A DNA stretch of 64,000 nt from Medakamo hakoo (lineage: Eukaryota > Chlorophyta > Trebouxiophyceae > Coccomyxaceae): positions 1,364,001 to 1,428,000 of the forward strand of contig CP089462.1 in NCBI GenBank assembly GCA_026636295.1, written 5' to 3'. This document shows, piece after piece, positions 31,120 through 39,508 of this stretch. Within the stretch, counting starts at the first letter, position 1. Every line of letters starts with the position of its first letter. The notes beneath the pieces were generated by a model. That model had not been told where the DNA came from. It worked only from the letters and a program-made list of their open reading frames with translations, and ran no database searches. The position numbers and the translations under genes were made by a program.

Positions 31120-32331
31120 ATGCGTCTGACCTCCCTGACCCGCCGCGTCCCGTCGCGTGGCGGGTTTGCCGCTCCCTCGACCGTCCGTCGTCCGTCGACG
31201 CGCGTGTCCTTCAAATCCCGCGACTCCCTGGACGAGGATGAAGCCGCGACTTTCGTGACCATTAAAACCAATGTCAAGGTGTGCCAGGAGGTGGAAGGAG
31301 TGGGCTGGGAGGTCGGGGATCGTGCGAATGGATGAAAACCCTCGAGCATTCGTTTTCTCGCGCGCGCCCGCGGCCTTCAACCTCGACCGTCCACCGCCCG
31401 GGCTGTCGTGCGGCCGGCCCGCACACGCCGGGGCGCTCGACCCGGTCCGCCTCCACCCCCTCACCCCACCACCCCGGCACACGCGCACACGCAGGCCGAC
31501 TTTGGCGACACCGTGCTCGCCGTCTCCGCGCCCGCCTGGGACCCGTCCACCTCGCCCGCTTTGTCCTGGTCCGAGGGCAACGCCTGGGAAGCGACCGTCG
31601 CAGTCCTCGCGTCGGAAATGTCGTCGCCGCTGGAGTTCAAGCTCGTCCTGGCGCGCGCCGACGGCAGCCTGGTGTGGGAGGACGGCCCCAACCGGGCGCT
31701 GGCCTTGCCGGAGGCGCCCGGCCGCATCGTCGCGGAAGCGGCGTGGGGCGTGCCCGGCGACGTGTCCGTCGCCGTGCTGGAAGCGGAGGAGGAGGAGGCC
31801 GCGGCCGTCGAGGCGCCGCCGCCCGCGCCCACCGCGGCGGCCGAGGTCGTGGTCGAGGCCCCGCCCGCGCCCGCGCCCGTCGCCGCCGCCGTCGTCGAAG
31901 ACGACGCGCCGGCGGTCGTGGAGGAAGAGCCGGCGGCTGAGCCCGAGCCCGAGCCTGTCGTCGCTGCTGCGGAGGCGGTCGGGGAGGCAGCAGCCCCCGC
32001 CACGCCGGCGGTCGCCCTCCCCGAGCCCTCCCCGCTCGCCCGCCAAATCCTGACCGCCGCGACCGGCGCGGCCACCCTGGGCTTCACGGCCGTCGTCGCG
32101 TCCGCCCTGGCCGTCGACGTCACCGAAGTCGCCGCCGTCTCCGGCCTGGCGGCGCTGGGCGCCGCGGCCATCGGGTCTCGCAACCCGGAGGCGGCGGCCA
32201 AGCTCAAGGAGATCGGCGGCGCGTCGGCCGGCGCGCTGGGCGGCCTGGCCGCGGGCGCGGAGGCCGCGCTCCGCTCGGCGGGCCTGAAATCTTTCAAGGA
32301 GCAGGAGGAGGGAGGCGACGGGGACGAGTGA
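31120..32331 (+). CDS. CBM20 starch-binding-domain protein with C-terminal membrane-like segment
   Basis: Exons 31120-31278 and 31495-32331 give 331 aa. The first about 45 residues are Arg/Ser-rich (MRLTSLTRRVPSRGG...) and read as a plastid transit peptide. Next comes a CBM20-like module: FVTIKTNVKADFGDTVLAV across the intron, PALSWSEGNAWEATV, PLEFKLVLARADGSLVWEDG and NRALALP, the order of Trp and aromatic residues seen in starch-binding domains. An acidic Ala/Pro/Glu linker follows, then a hydrophobic, glycine-zipper-like end ([31 protein letters not shown]). Inference: it may tether starch or a starch enzyme to a plastid membrane. The linker length is unusual. Confidence 0.75.
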
Positions 32332-32790
<459 letters not shown>

Positions 32791-33336
32791 TCATCCATTC
32801 CACACCCGCCCGACCGCGTCTGCGGCCGCTCTGACAGCGGCGGGCGAGTCGTCCGTCAGCGCGCACGCCAGCACGAGGGGTTTGGCAGGCGCGCCCGCGG
32901 CGGCCAAGCGTGCCAGGAGCAAGCGGGCCAAAGCAGCCGCGGCCGGGTCGTCCCGCCGGCCGGCCAGGGTGGTGACGGCCGGGGCCGGAGGCGGGCCGGC
33001 GTCCTCGACCTCCTCCCCCACCCCGCCGAGGGGGAGAGGCGCCACGCCACCGCCTCCGCCCGGCCCGCGGCCACCACACCCACCGTCGGCTGGCACCGCG
33101 CGCACCAGGCTGCCCAGCGCGCCCGTCTGTGTGACGGCCACCCACTCGGCGTCGCCGAAGGACGCGGCCGCGATCCGGGCAGAGGGGGTTGACCGCGCGT
33201 GCGCCGAGGCTGTTGGAGCTGTGCCGGCCGACCCTGCGCCTTCTGACGCCAGGCTGACGTCCAAGCAGACACAACGCACCGGGAAGGAGGGCGGCGAGGC
33301 GGTGTGGGAGGGCGGGGCGAGGCTGGCCGTCGTCAT
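32791..33336 (-). CDS. Proteasome assembly chaperone 4-like protein (tentative)
   Basis: Single exon, 181 aa. The profile, a short beta-rich start (VRCVCLDVSLASEG), a strand FGDAEWVAVTQTGALGSL, then after a Gly-rich insert TTLAGRRDDPAAAALARLLL, and a final strand-helix KPLVLACALTDDSPAAVRAA, resembles PSMG4/PAC4 (whose core reads VSTSLLG...LAQRLARKT..VFVSYNL). PAC4 with PAC3 helps order the alpha ring of the 20S proteasome. A proteasome alpha subunit lies at the far end of the window. Similarity is weak and by eye; a structural search is needed to separate it from other small chaperones. Start codons of this gene and uL3m are 142 bp apart, divergent. Confidence 0.5.
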   Translation of the reverse strand: MTTASLAPPSHTASPPSFPVRCVCLDVSLASEGAGSAGTAPTASAHARSTPSARIAAASFGDAEWVAVTQTGALGSLVRAVPADGGCGGRGPGGGGGVAPLPLGGVGEEVEDAGPPPAPAVTTLAGRRDDPAAAALARLLLARLAAAGAPAKPLVLACALTDDSPAAVRAAADAVGRVWNG

Positions 33337-33478
33337 TTCGGTCGCCGACGAAAAAACAATGCGGGTTTGGCTAGCGGGGTGCGTCGATCGGCGTGCAGAC
33401 ACGCAAAACAAAAAACACGGCGAGAGAGACAAAACAAATCGCGCCGAGGGTCCAGGCAGCAGCCGCACGACGCGCACA

Positions 33479-34546
33479 ATGCTGTCAACCATCCTGGCCG
33501 CCCTGCGGTCCGGCCGGCAGAGCGGCGTCGCCGTCGCTGGGCGGCTGAGCGCGACGCCGGCCGTCGCCGTCGCCGCGCCGTCGTCGTCGTCTTCGCTCCA
33601 CGCCCGCGCCCTCCTGACGTCGTCAGTCCGGTCCAGCCTGCCATGTTCAGAAGCAGCAGGCCTGCGCACCGCATCCGGCGCGGCGGCCAGCACGAGCGCG
33701 CGTCTGCACGATGTCTCCTCGCGCGGCTTCGCCGCCGCGGCCGCCCAACCCGCGCCTGCTGCCGAGGAAGAAAACGACGGGCCGTCGTCCGGCTCCATCA
33801 CCCAGCTCCCCGACGTGCCGCCCGGCTCCCGGCGCACAGGCCTGATCGGCGTCAAAGCGGGCATGACGCACGAGTGGGATGAGGCCACAGGCGCGCGCAC
33901 GGCGTTGACCGTCGTCTGGTTTGACGCGCCGACCGTCGTCCAGGCCAAGTCGTCGGCCGGCCCGGACGGGTACGACGCCCTGCAAGTCGGCGCGGGTGCT
34001 GCACGCCGCCGGCGGGCGAGCCTGCGCGGGGTCGGCCGGGTCGCGGGCCACGCGGCCGCGCACGGCGGGGGCGGGGCCGGCACGACCACGCCCCCGCCGC
34101 GGTGGTTGAAAGAGTTCCGCATCACGCCCGACGCGGCCTTGCCGCCGGGCACCCGCCTCCGCGCCGACCATTTCGCGGTGGGCCAGCTGGTGGATGTCCA
34201 AGGCACGACGGTGGGCAAAGGCTTCAGCGGCGTCATGAAGAAGTGGGGGTTTGCGGGCCAGGGCGCGTCGCACGGCAATTCCAAAGCGCACCGCAAAGCC
34301 GGCGGCATTGGCGCGTGCCAGGACCCGGGCAAGGTGTGGAAGGGCAAGAAGATGGCCGGGAGGATGGGCGCCGCCACGCGGACGGTGCTGAGCCTGCGCG
34401 TGGCGGGCGTGGACGCGGAGCGTGGGTTGCTGTATTTGGCTGGAGCCGTGCCGGGTGGGGCCGGGAGCCCTGTGCGGGTGAGTGACGCCGTGCTGGCGCG
34501 GCATGGCGGCCAGCCGGTGCCGCGGCCGTTTCCGACCAAACTGTAA
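33479..34546 (+). CDS. MRPL3: Organellar ribosomal protein uL3
   Basis: Single exon, 355 aa. About 100 Ser/Ala/Arg-rich residues of leader, then GLIGVKAGMTHEWDEATGAR (uL3 start), PTVVQAK, KEFRITPDAALPPGTRL, VDVQGTTVGKGFSGVMKKWG, FAGQGASHGNSKAHRKAGGI, CQDPGKVWKGKKMAGRMGA and LSLRVAGVDAERGLLYLAGAVPG. The GQGASHGNSKAHRKAGGIGA and DPGKVWKGKKM strings fit the bacterial/organellar branch; the long leader and DPGKV favour mitochondria, but a plastid location is not excluded. It builds the peptidyl transferase region of the large subunit. Confidence 0.9.
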   Translation: MLSTILAALRSGRQSGVAVAGRLSATPAVAVAAPSSSSSLHARALLTSSVRSSLPCSEAAGLRTASGAAASTSARLHDVSSRGFAAAAAQPAPAAEEENDGPSSGSITQLPDVPPGSRRTGLIGVKAGMTHEWDEATGARTALTVVWFDAPTVVQAKSSAGPDGYDALQVGAGAARRRRASLRGVGRVAGHAAAHGGGGAGTTTPPPRWLKEFRITPDAALPPGTRLRADHFAVGQLVDVQGTTVGKGFSGVMKKWGFAGQGASHGNSKAHRKAGGIGACQDPGKVWKGKKMAGRMGAATRTVLSLRVAGVDAERGLLYLAGAVPGGAGSPVRVSDAVLARHGGQPVPRPFPTKL

Positions 34547-34572
34547 AAGAAGCAGATGAGTGATGAACAGGT

Positions 34573-34590
34573 GAGTCCTCTGGAGGACTC
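34573..34590. repeat. Short inverted repeat between uL3m and ORC2
   Basis: GAGTCCTC, two bases, GAGGACTC. It lies 27 bp after the uL3m stop and could act in its 3' UTR, but 8-bp stems are common at this base composition. Confidence 0.5.
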
Positions 34591-34684
34591 TGTTCCCATC
34601 GTGCCCGTGTTTTTTGTTTGTTTTTGTTTTGCCGCGTCGTCGTCGACCAGGTTTGGCGCCGCCCTCTGCAAAGAAGTTTTTGCG

Positions 34685-36288
34685 ATGGCGCCGCCGAAGA
34701 AAAAGCTGCAGCCGCTCAAGCGTGCCCGCCGGGCTGAGGACGCGGACCTGTCCGGCCCGACCGGCGTGCCCGTCCCCGCGCCGGACGAGCGCAAAGTGGC
34801 GGGCTGGGAGGGCGGCGGCGGCGGCGCGGTGGCGGCGTCGCTGCCCCTCGCATCAAAACGCGCCGCGTCGACACTGCGCCCGCTCGACTCGCCCGGCCCG
34901 TCGTCCCAGCTCACAGGCGACGATGAAGACGACGGCGACCTGAGCGACGACGAGAACATTGCGCCCGTCTCCCCTGGCCAGCTGGACGTGGCGGGGCGGG
35001 ACTACCTGGCCGCCCGGCGGAAAGCGCCCGGCAGCAGCGGGCGGACCGCCGCGGCCGCGCTCGCGGCCGGGCGCGCCGCGTGGGCCGACTTGCTGCGTGC
35101 GGAACCGGCGGCCGTGGCGGACGCGGCGGCCGCGTTAGAAGCCGGGCCACCTCCGCGTGCGGACGAGAAAGCGGCGCGGGCGGCGGCGTTGGAGGCCCAG
35201 TTCCCGGCGTGGCGCGAGTGGCAGCGGTGCGTGGCGTTGTTTTTTGTCCGGCCGATGCGCTTCCCCCGCGGCGCGGGATCCCCACACCCCACCCCTCACC
35301 TCCCCCTCCCTCCCACCCACCCACACACAGCACCGGCGCGTCCGTCTTCCTGTACGGCTTCGGCTCCAAACGCGCGCTGCTAGACGCGTACGCGGCCTGG
35401 GTCCCCACGGGCGGCGTCCTGGTCGTGGACGGCGGCGCGCCCGGCGCGTCCGCGCGGGCGACCGTGCTCGCGGCCGCGCGCGCGCTGGGCGTGGGCGGCG
35501 GCGGCCCCGGCGCGGCGTCCGACCCGTCCGCGCCCTTTGCCGCGGGCGCCGGCTTTGGCCCGGGCGCCCGCCGGTCCCTGGCTGGCGGGCTGGCGGCTGT
35601 CCATGCCTGCCCGCCGACGCCGGCGCTGACGCTGGCGGTCCACGGCCTCGACCGCCTGGCGGCCGCGGGCGGCGGTGGCGGCGGCGGCGCCGGCGGGCCC
35701 ACCGCCGACGCGGCCGCGCTCGCGTCCCTGGCCTCCGCCCCGGCCGTCCGCCTCATCGCCACCGTCGACCACGTCAACGCCCCGCTCCTGTGGGACGCCG
35801 CGTCCGCGTCCGCCTTTGCCTGGCGGTGGGTGGACGCCACGACGCTCGCGCCGTACTCGCACCGGTCGGAGCTGTCCCGCCTGCCCCCGCTCGACCCGTC
35901 GTGCGCCGGCGGCGGGCCGGCCGGCCTGGGCGCCGCGCCCTCCGCGGCCGCCGCCGCCGCGGGCGCGCTGTCCGTCCTGGCCTCCCTCGTCCCGCACGCC
36001 CGCGCCGTCTTCGGCCTGGTCGCGTCCGCCTGCTTGGCCCCTCCCCCGCCGGGGCACCCCGTCGCCGGCATCGCCTTTGACGACCTCTTCCGCGCGGCGC
36101 GCGCGCGCTTCCTCGCCTCCTCCGAAGCCGCGCTCCGCGGCCACGTCGGCGAATTCCGGGACCACGGCCTGGTCGTGTCCGGTGGGCGGTGGGGCGCGGG
36201 CGGGGAGCTGCTGGCGGTGCCGCTGGGGCGGGAAGCGTTGGAGCTTGTGCTGGAGGGCCTGGAGGCGGAGGGCGTGTGGGGTGGGTAG
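34685..36288 (+). CDS. ORC2: Origin recognition complex subunit 2
   Basis: Subunit of the replication origin-binding complex. Exons 34685-35226 and 35331-36288 give 499 aa. The N-terminus starts with a basic patch (MAPPKKKLQPLKRARR, NLS-like) and an acidic segment (GDDEDDGDLSDDEN). The AAA-like core is clear: FPAWREWQRTGASVFLYGFG with SKRALLDAY across the junction, then VLVVDG, LTLAVHGLDRL, VRLIATVDHVNAPLLWDAAS, WRWVDATTLAPYSHRSEL; the winged-helix tail has FDDLFRAARARFLASSEAAL, EFRDHGLVVSG and LLAVPLGREALE. No functional Walker A is expected in this subunit. Confidence 0.93.
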
Positions 36289-36344
36289 AGGAGGGAGAGT
36301 GCGTATGTGTGACGCGTTTCCTTCTTTTTTTCTCTTGTTACACG

Positions 36345-36829
36345 CTACTTGGCCCGGGCCAGCGCCCGCCCGCGCGGCCGGGCCTTCAGCGCCGCCGTCG
36401 CGCCCGCCGCGTCGGCTCGCAAGCCGTGCATGAGGGCCTCCAGTTCGGACCGCGCGGCGCCGACGTCGGTCGCCAGCGCGTCGACTTCCGCCGTCGCGGC
36501 CGACCGCCAGGCGGACAGGCGGGCGGCGGCCGGGCCGACGGCTGTGGCCAGGGCGGCTGTGGTCGCGGTGGAGTCGGGGCGGGAGGGCGTGGGCGAGGCG
36601 GCCAGGCGGCCGAGGTCGGTTGCCTGTTGACGGCGGGGAGGGGGGGGGGTGAGCAGGTTGGGGGGAGGGGGAGCACCATGTCGCCGCGCGGCGTGCGCGG
36701 TGTCGCGAGGCGCCCGAGGGCCTCCTGCGTTCCGGAGCCGCGTCCGTTCACGCCTGGGTGCGCACGGACGGTCACGTGGCTGCCGGGATGTGCAAGGTGC
36801 CCGGTCTCCGCCCCACGGTCCCTCACCAT
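36345..36829 (-). CDS. Small helical protein whose first coding exon is ATG alone
   Basis: Exon 1 is predicted as 36829-36827 (ATG only), with donor GTGAGG directly after it and acceptor CAACAG at 36624; exon 2 is 36623-36345. The product is 93 aa: MATDLGRLAASPTPSRPDST, an Ala-rich helix, SAWRSAATAEVDALATDVGA, ARSELEALMHGLRADAAGAT and a basic tail. It looks like a single long amphipathic helix, as in small coiled-coil complex subunits (for instance BLOC- or kinetochore-type), but I cannot assign it. No other in-frame ATG precedes the exon-2 frame. Divergent from NDUFA5 with 118 bp between starts. A TGTAA (36342-36338) follows the stop at once. Confidence 0.5.
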
Positions 36830-36851
36830 GGCTCGAGGAACGACAGCCGGC

Positions 36852-36868
36852 CGCGCGAATTTCGCGCG
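36852..36868. repeat. Inverted repeat in the 36829/36948 divergent promoter
   Basis: CGCGCGAA, one T, TTCGCGCG. Contains an E2F-like TTCGCGC half; factor binding is inference only. Confidence 0.4.
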
Positions 36869-36947
36869 TCTGACCGACGGTTGCGCCCTCCGCCCGTCAC
36901 AGTTTGCTTTTCTCCCTCACGCAACAACAGCCTGCGCTTCATCAACC

Positions 36948-37786
36948 ATGATGCGGTCCGCGTCCGCGCTGGCCCGCGCCGCCCGCGCCCTGGCCTCGAC
37001 CACGGCCAGCACCAGCGGCGCGGCGGCAGCGACCGCGACGGGCGCTGCTTCGTCGTCGCTGTGTTTCCGCCGCACCGAGTCGTCTGCGGCCACGACCAAG
37101 GCCACGACCGGCATCGTCGGCTTGGCTGTCGACCCGAACGCGCGCGCCACGGCTGCGGCCAAGCTCCGGGCCGTGTCTGACGCGCTGAACGCGGCCGGCG
37201 TGCCGGCAGACGCCCAGTATCGCAAGGGCGTCGACGGCCTGGTCGCGCAGCGGTGAGGATGGATGTGATGGGGGAGAGGTGCATGCGCGAGGGAGGGATG
37301 CGCCGCCCGCGCTCTGTCCAAGGGATGCGCCTCGTCATGGGGCCGGGGGTAGAGAGCGCGGAGGCGGCTTTGACCTGGCCGGCGTGCGGCCTCCGCATGC
37401 GCGCGGCGCGAAGATCGGCCGACCCTGCACCCCTCACTCCCCCATCCCTCCCCGTCCAAAAAAACACACACAGCCTCGCCATCCTGCAGTCTGGCGTCTC
37501 CGACGCCGAAGCCGAAGCCCAGCTGGGCCTCCAACTGGAACAGGTGGCCAAGCAGGTGTGTGTGTCTGTGTGGTGGGGTCTGTGTGCGCGCGTCCGTGGG
37601 AGACGCCCCCGCGCCCCTGACCCCTCCCATCCATCCTCACCCACGCCCTGCCACACACACAAAAAAAACACGACACAGTGCGACGACGAGCTGGAGCTGG
37701 TCGCGAAAATGGCGGAGTGGAAGCCGTGGGCCGTCCCAGCGGGCACGACGGTCGAGCTGCGGGTGGAAAAGCCGGTCGAAGAGTGA
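36948..37786 (+). CDS. NDUFA5: NADH dehydrogenase (complex I) alpha subcomplex subunit 5
   Basis: Accessory subunit of the mitochondrial complex I matrix arm. Exons 36948-37252, 37474-37555 and 37679-37786 give 164 aa. The first about 50 residues are Arg/Ser/Ala-rich, a mitochondrial presequence; the second Met (36951) could equally start. The core is TTGIVGLAVDPNARATAAAK, then GVPADAQYRKGVDGLVAQRL across intron 1, VSDAEAEAQLGLQLEQVAKQ and, after intron 2, CDDELELVAKMAEWKPWAVP, matching the LYR-less B13 family (VPxxAAYRKxTE, WKPWE). The CAACAG just before the start region hints at a possible 5' UTR intron. Confidence 0.92.
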
Positions 37787-37811
37787 ATGGAAAGAGTCGA
37801 GGAGAGGTTGA

Positions 37812-37848
37812 TGGAATGGGATGGGATGGGATGGGGTGGGATGGGAGG
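37812..37848 (+). repeat. (GGGAT)n-type pentanucleotide repeat
   Basis: About seven imperfect GGGAT/GGGGT units in the NDUFA5 3' UTR, G-rich on the plus strand. Confidence 0.8.
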
Positions 37849-38039
37849 GAGTGAAACAAACACGCCCACACGTTAGCGACGGGACCTTGCGAAGAAGGCA
37901 GAGAGCGCACGCAAATGAGGAAGGCGCGGCGGTTGACACAGCACAGCACGAGCCCAGACCCCCCCTTTCCCTCCGCCCGTCCGTCGCATCAACCACCTCC
38001 ATTTTCCCCCCCTCCCCTCCCCCCCCCCTCTCCACACAC

Positions 38040-39269
38040 TCACTTCCCGCCCGCGCGCACAATGTCCGCAAACTCTGGCTTCAGCGACGCGCCACCGACG
38101 AGGAAGCCGTCGACGTCCGGGCAGGCCGCCAGCGTGGGGGCGTTGGCCGCCGTGACGGACCCGCCGTACTGGATGCGCGTGGCGTCAGCGACCTCGGCCG
38201 ACACGTGCTCGCTCAACCAGCCGCGAATGGACGCGTGCATCGCTTGCGCCTGGTCGGGCGTCGCCACCACGCCCGTCCCGATCGCCCACACCGGCTCGTA
38301 CGCAATGACGATCTTGGACCAGTCTTCCGCGGACAGCGGGCGCGCAATGGCCGCCAGCTGCGCCGCCACGACGGCCTCCGCTTCGCCGGCTTCCCGCTGG
38401 TCCAGGCGCTCGCCGCAGCAAGCGATGACGCGCAGGCCCGCGTCCAGCGCCGCGCGCACCTTGGCGCCCACCGTCTCGTTGTCTTCGCCGCACAGCGCCC
38501 TCCGTTCCGAGTGGCCCAGGATGACCCACGGCACGCCCGCGTCGGACAGCGCCTGGAAGGGGACCTCGCCTGTGTACGCGCCCGTCCCGCGGTGCCACCC
38601 GTTTTGGGCGGCGACGGCCCAGTCCGGGCGGAGGGCGGCCTGCACGGTCGTGACGTGGAGGAGGGTGGGCGCGATGACGACCTCTGTCGTGTTTTTCGGG
38701 CGGGTGGAGTGTTGGGATGTTGGGTCGGGTGGATGGGACAGGAATGGCGAGGGGGGGGGGAGGCAGGTTGGCGCGCGCCTGCCCGCGGCGCGAGGCAATG
38801 CGCGACGGTGGGGACGCCGCGGCCCGCGCGGGCAAAGGACACCCCTGTTCCGTGCGTTCCCACGCCGGACGGATCGCCAGGCGTCCTGGCCAGCTGGCGG
38901 CACGAACGCGGAGCGGAATGGGGATCCGCTCGTGGGCGCGGCGGAGCGGCGCTCCGACCACGCAGCAGCGGCGTGTCTTGGTTGACTGGGTCGGTTGCTC
39001 GGGCTTGCACGCCCCGCCCCGCCCTGACCACGCACCGACATCGCCTGGAACGTCCGCCTTGGCAAAGTCGGCCAATAGGGTGTCAATGGAGGCTTTTGTG
39101 CCGTTCTGTTTGAGGGGTGTGATGCGGTGGGCGGCACGTCAGGAAAAAAGCACGAGCGCGCGAGGGCGGCGTGCGGGCTTTCCATTTGCCGCGGCAGTGC
39201 GCCGCAGCTTTTTTGCGCCACACGCACCGCCTTCCAGTTGCCGCCGACAATGAATTTGCGCGAGGCCAT
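38040..39269 (-). CDS. TPI1: Triosephosphate isomerase
   Basis: Interconverts dihydroxyacetone phosphate and glyceraldehyde-3-phosphate. Exons 39269-39228, 39105-39036 and 38683-38040 give 251 aa, the normal family length. Catalytic Lys in FIVGGNWK (residue 13), His in VPWVILGHSERR, Glu in IVIAYEPVWAIGTG, the phosphate loop GGSVTAANAPTL and GFLVGGASLKPEF. No transit peptide is visible ahead of MASRKFIVGGNWK, so this copy is probably cytosolic. Intron 2 (38684-39035) is 352 bp, long relative to its neighbours. Confidence 0.97.
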   Translation of the reverse strand: MASRKFIVGGNWKAVRVAQKSCGALPRQMESPHAALARSCFFPDVPPTASHPSNRTAQKPPLTPYWPTLPRRTFQAMSVRGQGGAGRASPSNRPSQPRHAAAAWSERRSAAPTSGSPFRSAFVPPAGQDAWRSVRRGNARNRGVLCPRGPRRPHRRALPRAAGRRAPTCLPPPSPFLSHPPDPTSQHSTRPKNTTEVVIAPTLLHVTTVQAALRPDWAVAAQNGWHRGTGAYTGEVPFQALSDAGVPWVILGHSERRALCGEDNETVGAKVRAALDAGLRVIACCGERLDQREAGEAEAVVAAQLAAIARPLSAEDWSKIVIAYEPVWAIGTGVVATPDQAQAMHASIRGWLSEHVSAEVADATRIQYGGSVTAANAPTLAACPDVDGFLVGGASLKPEFADIVRAGGK

Positions 39270-39508
39270 CGTTCCGCAGTTGTCCGAGCAGCCTGTACAA
39301 GGAGTGGGACGGCGTGCCGAGACGCGGAAGGGTGGTGAAAACGGGCGCTTTTCTTGGGGGGAGAGGCACCCGCGCGGCCGTTGCTCGTGTGGGTGGCTGG
39401 GCTCACCCCCCTGCCCCTTCATCCACCCTCCGTCCGTCCGCCCACAACAGAACACGACACCCTCTCTCTCTCACGGGATAAATGCAACACGCCCCCCCCC
39501 TCTCCGTT

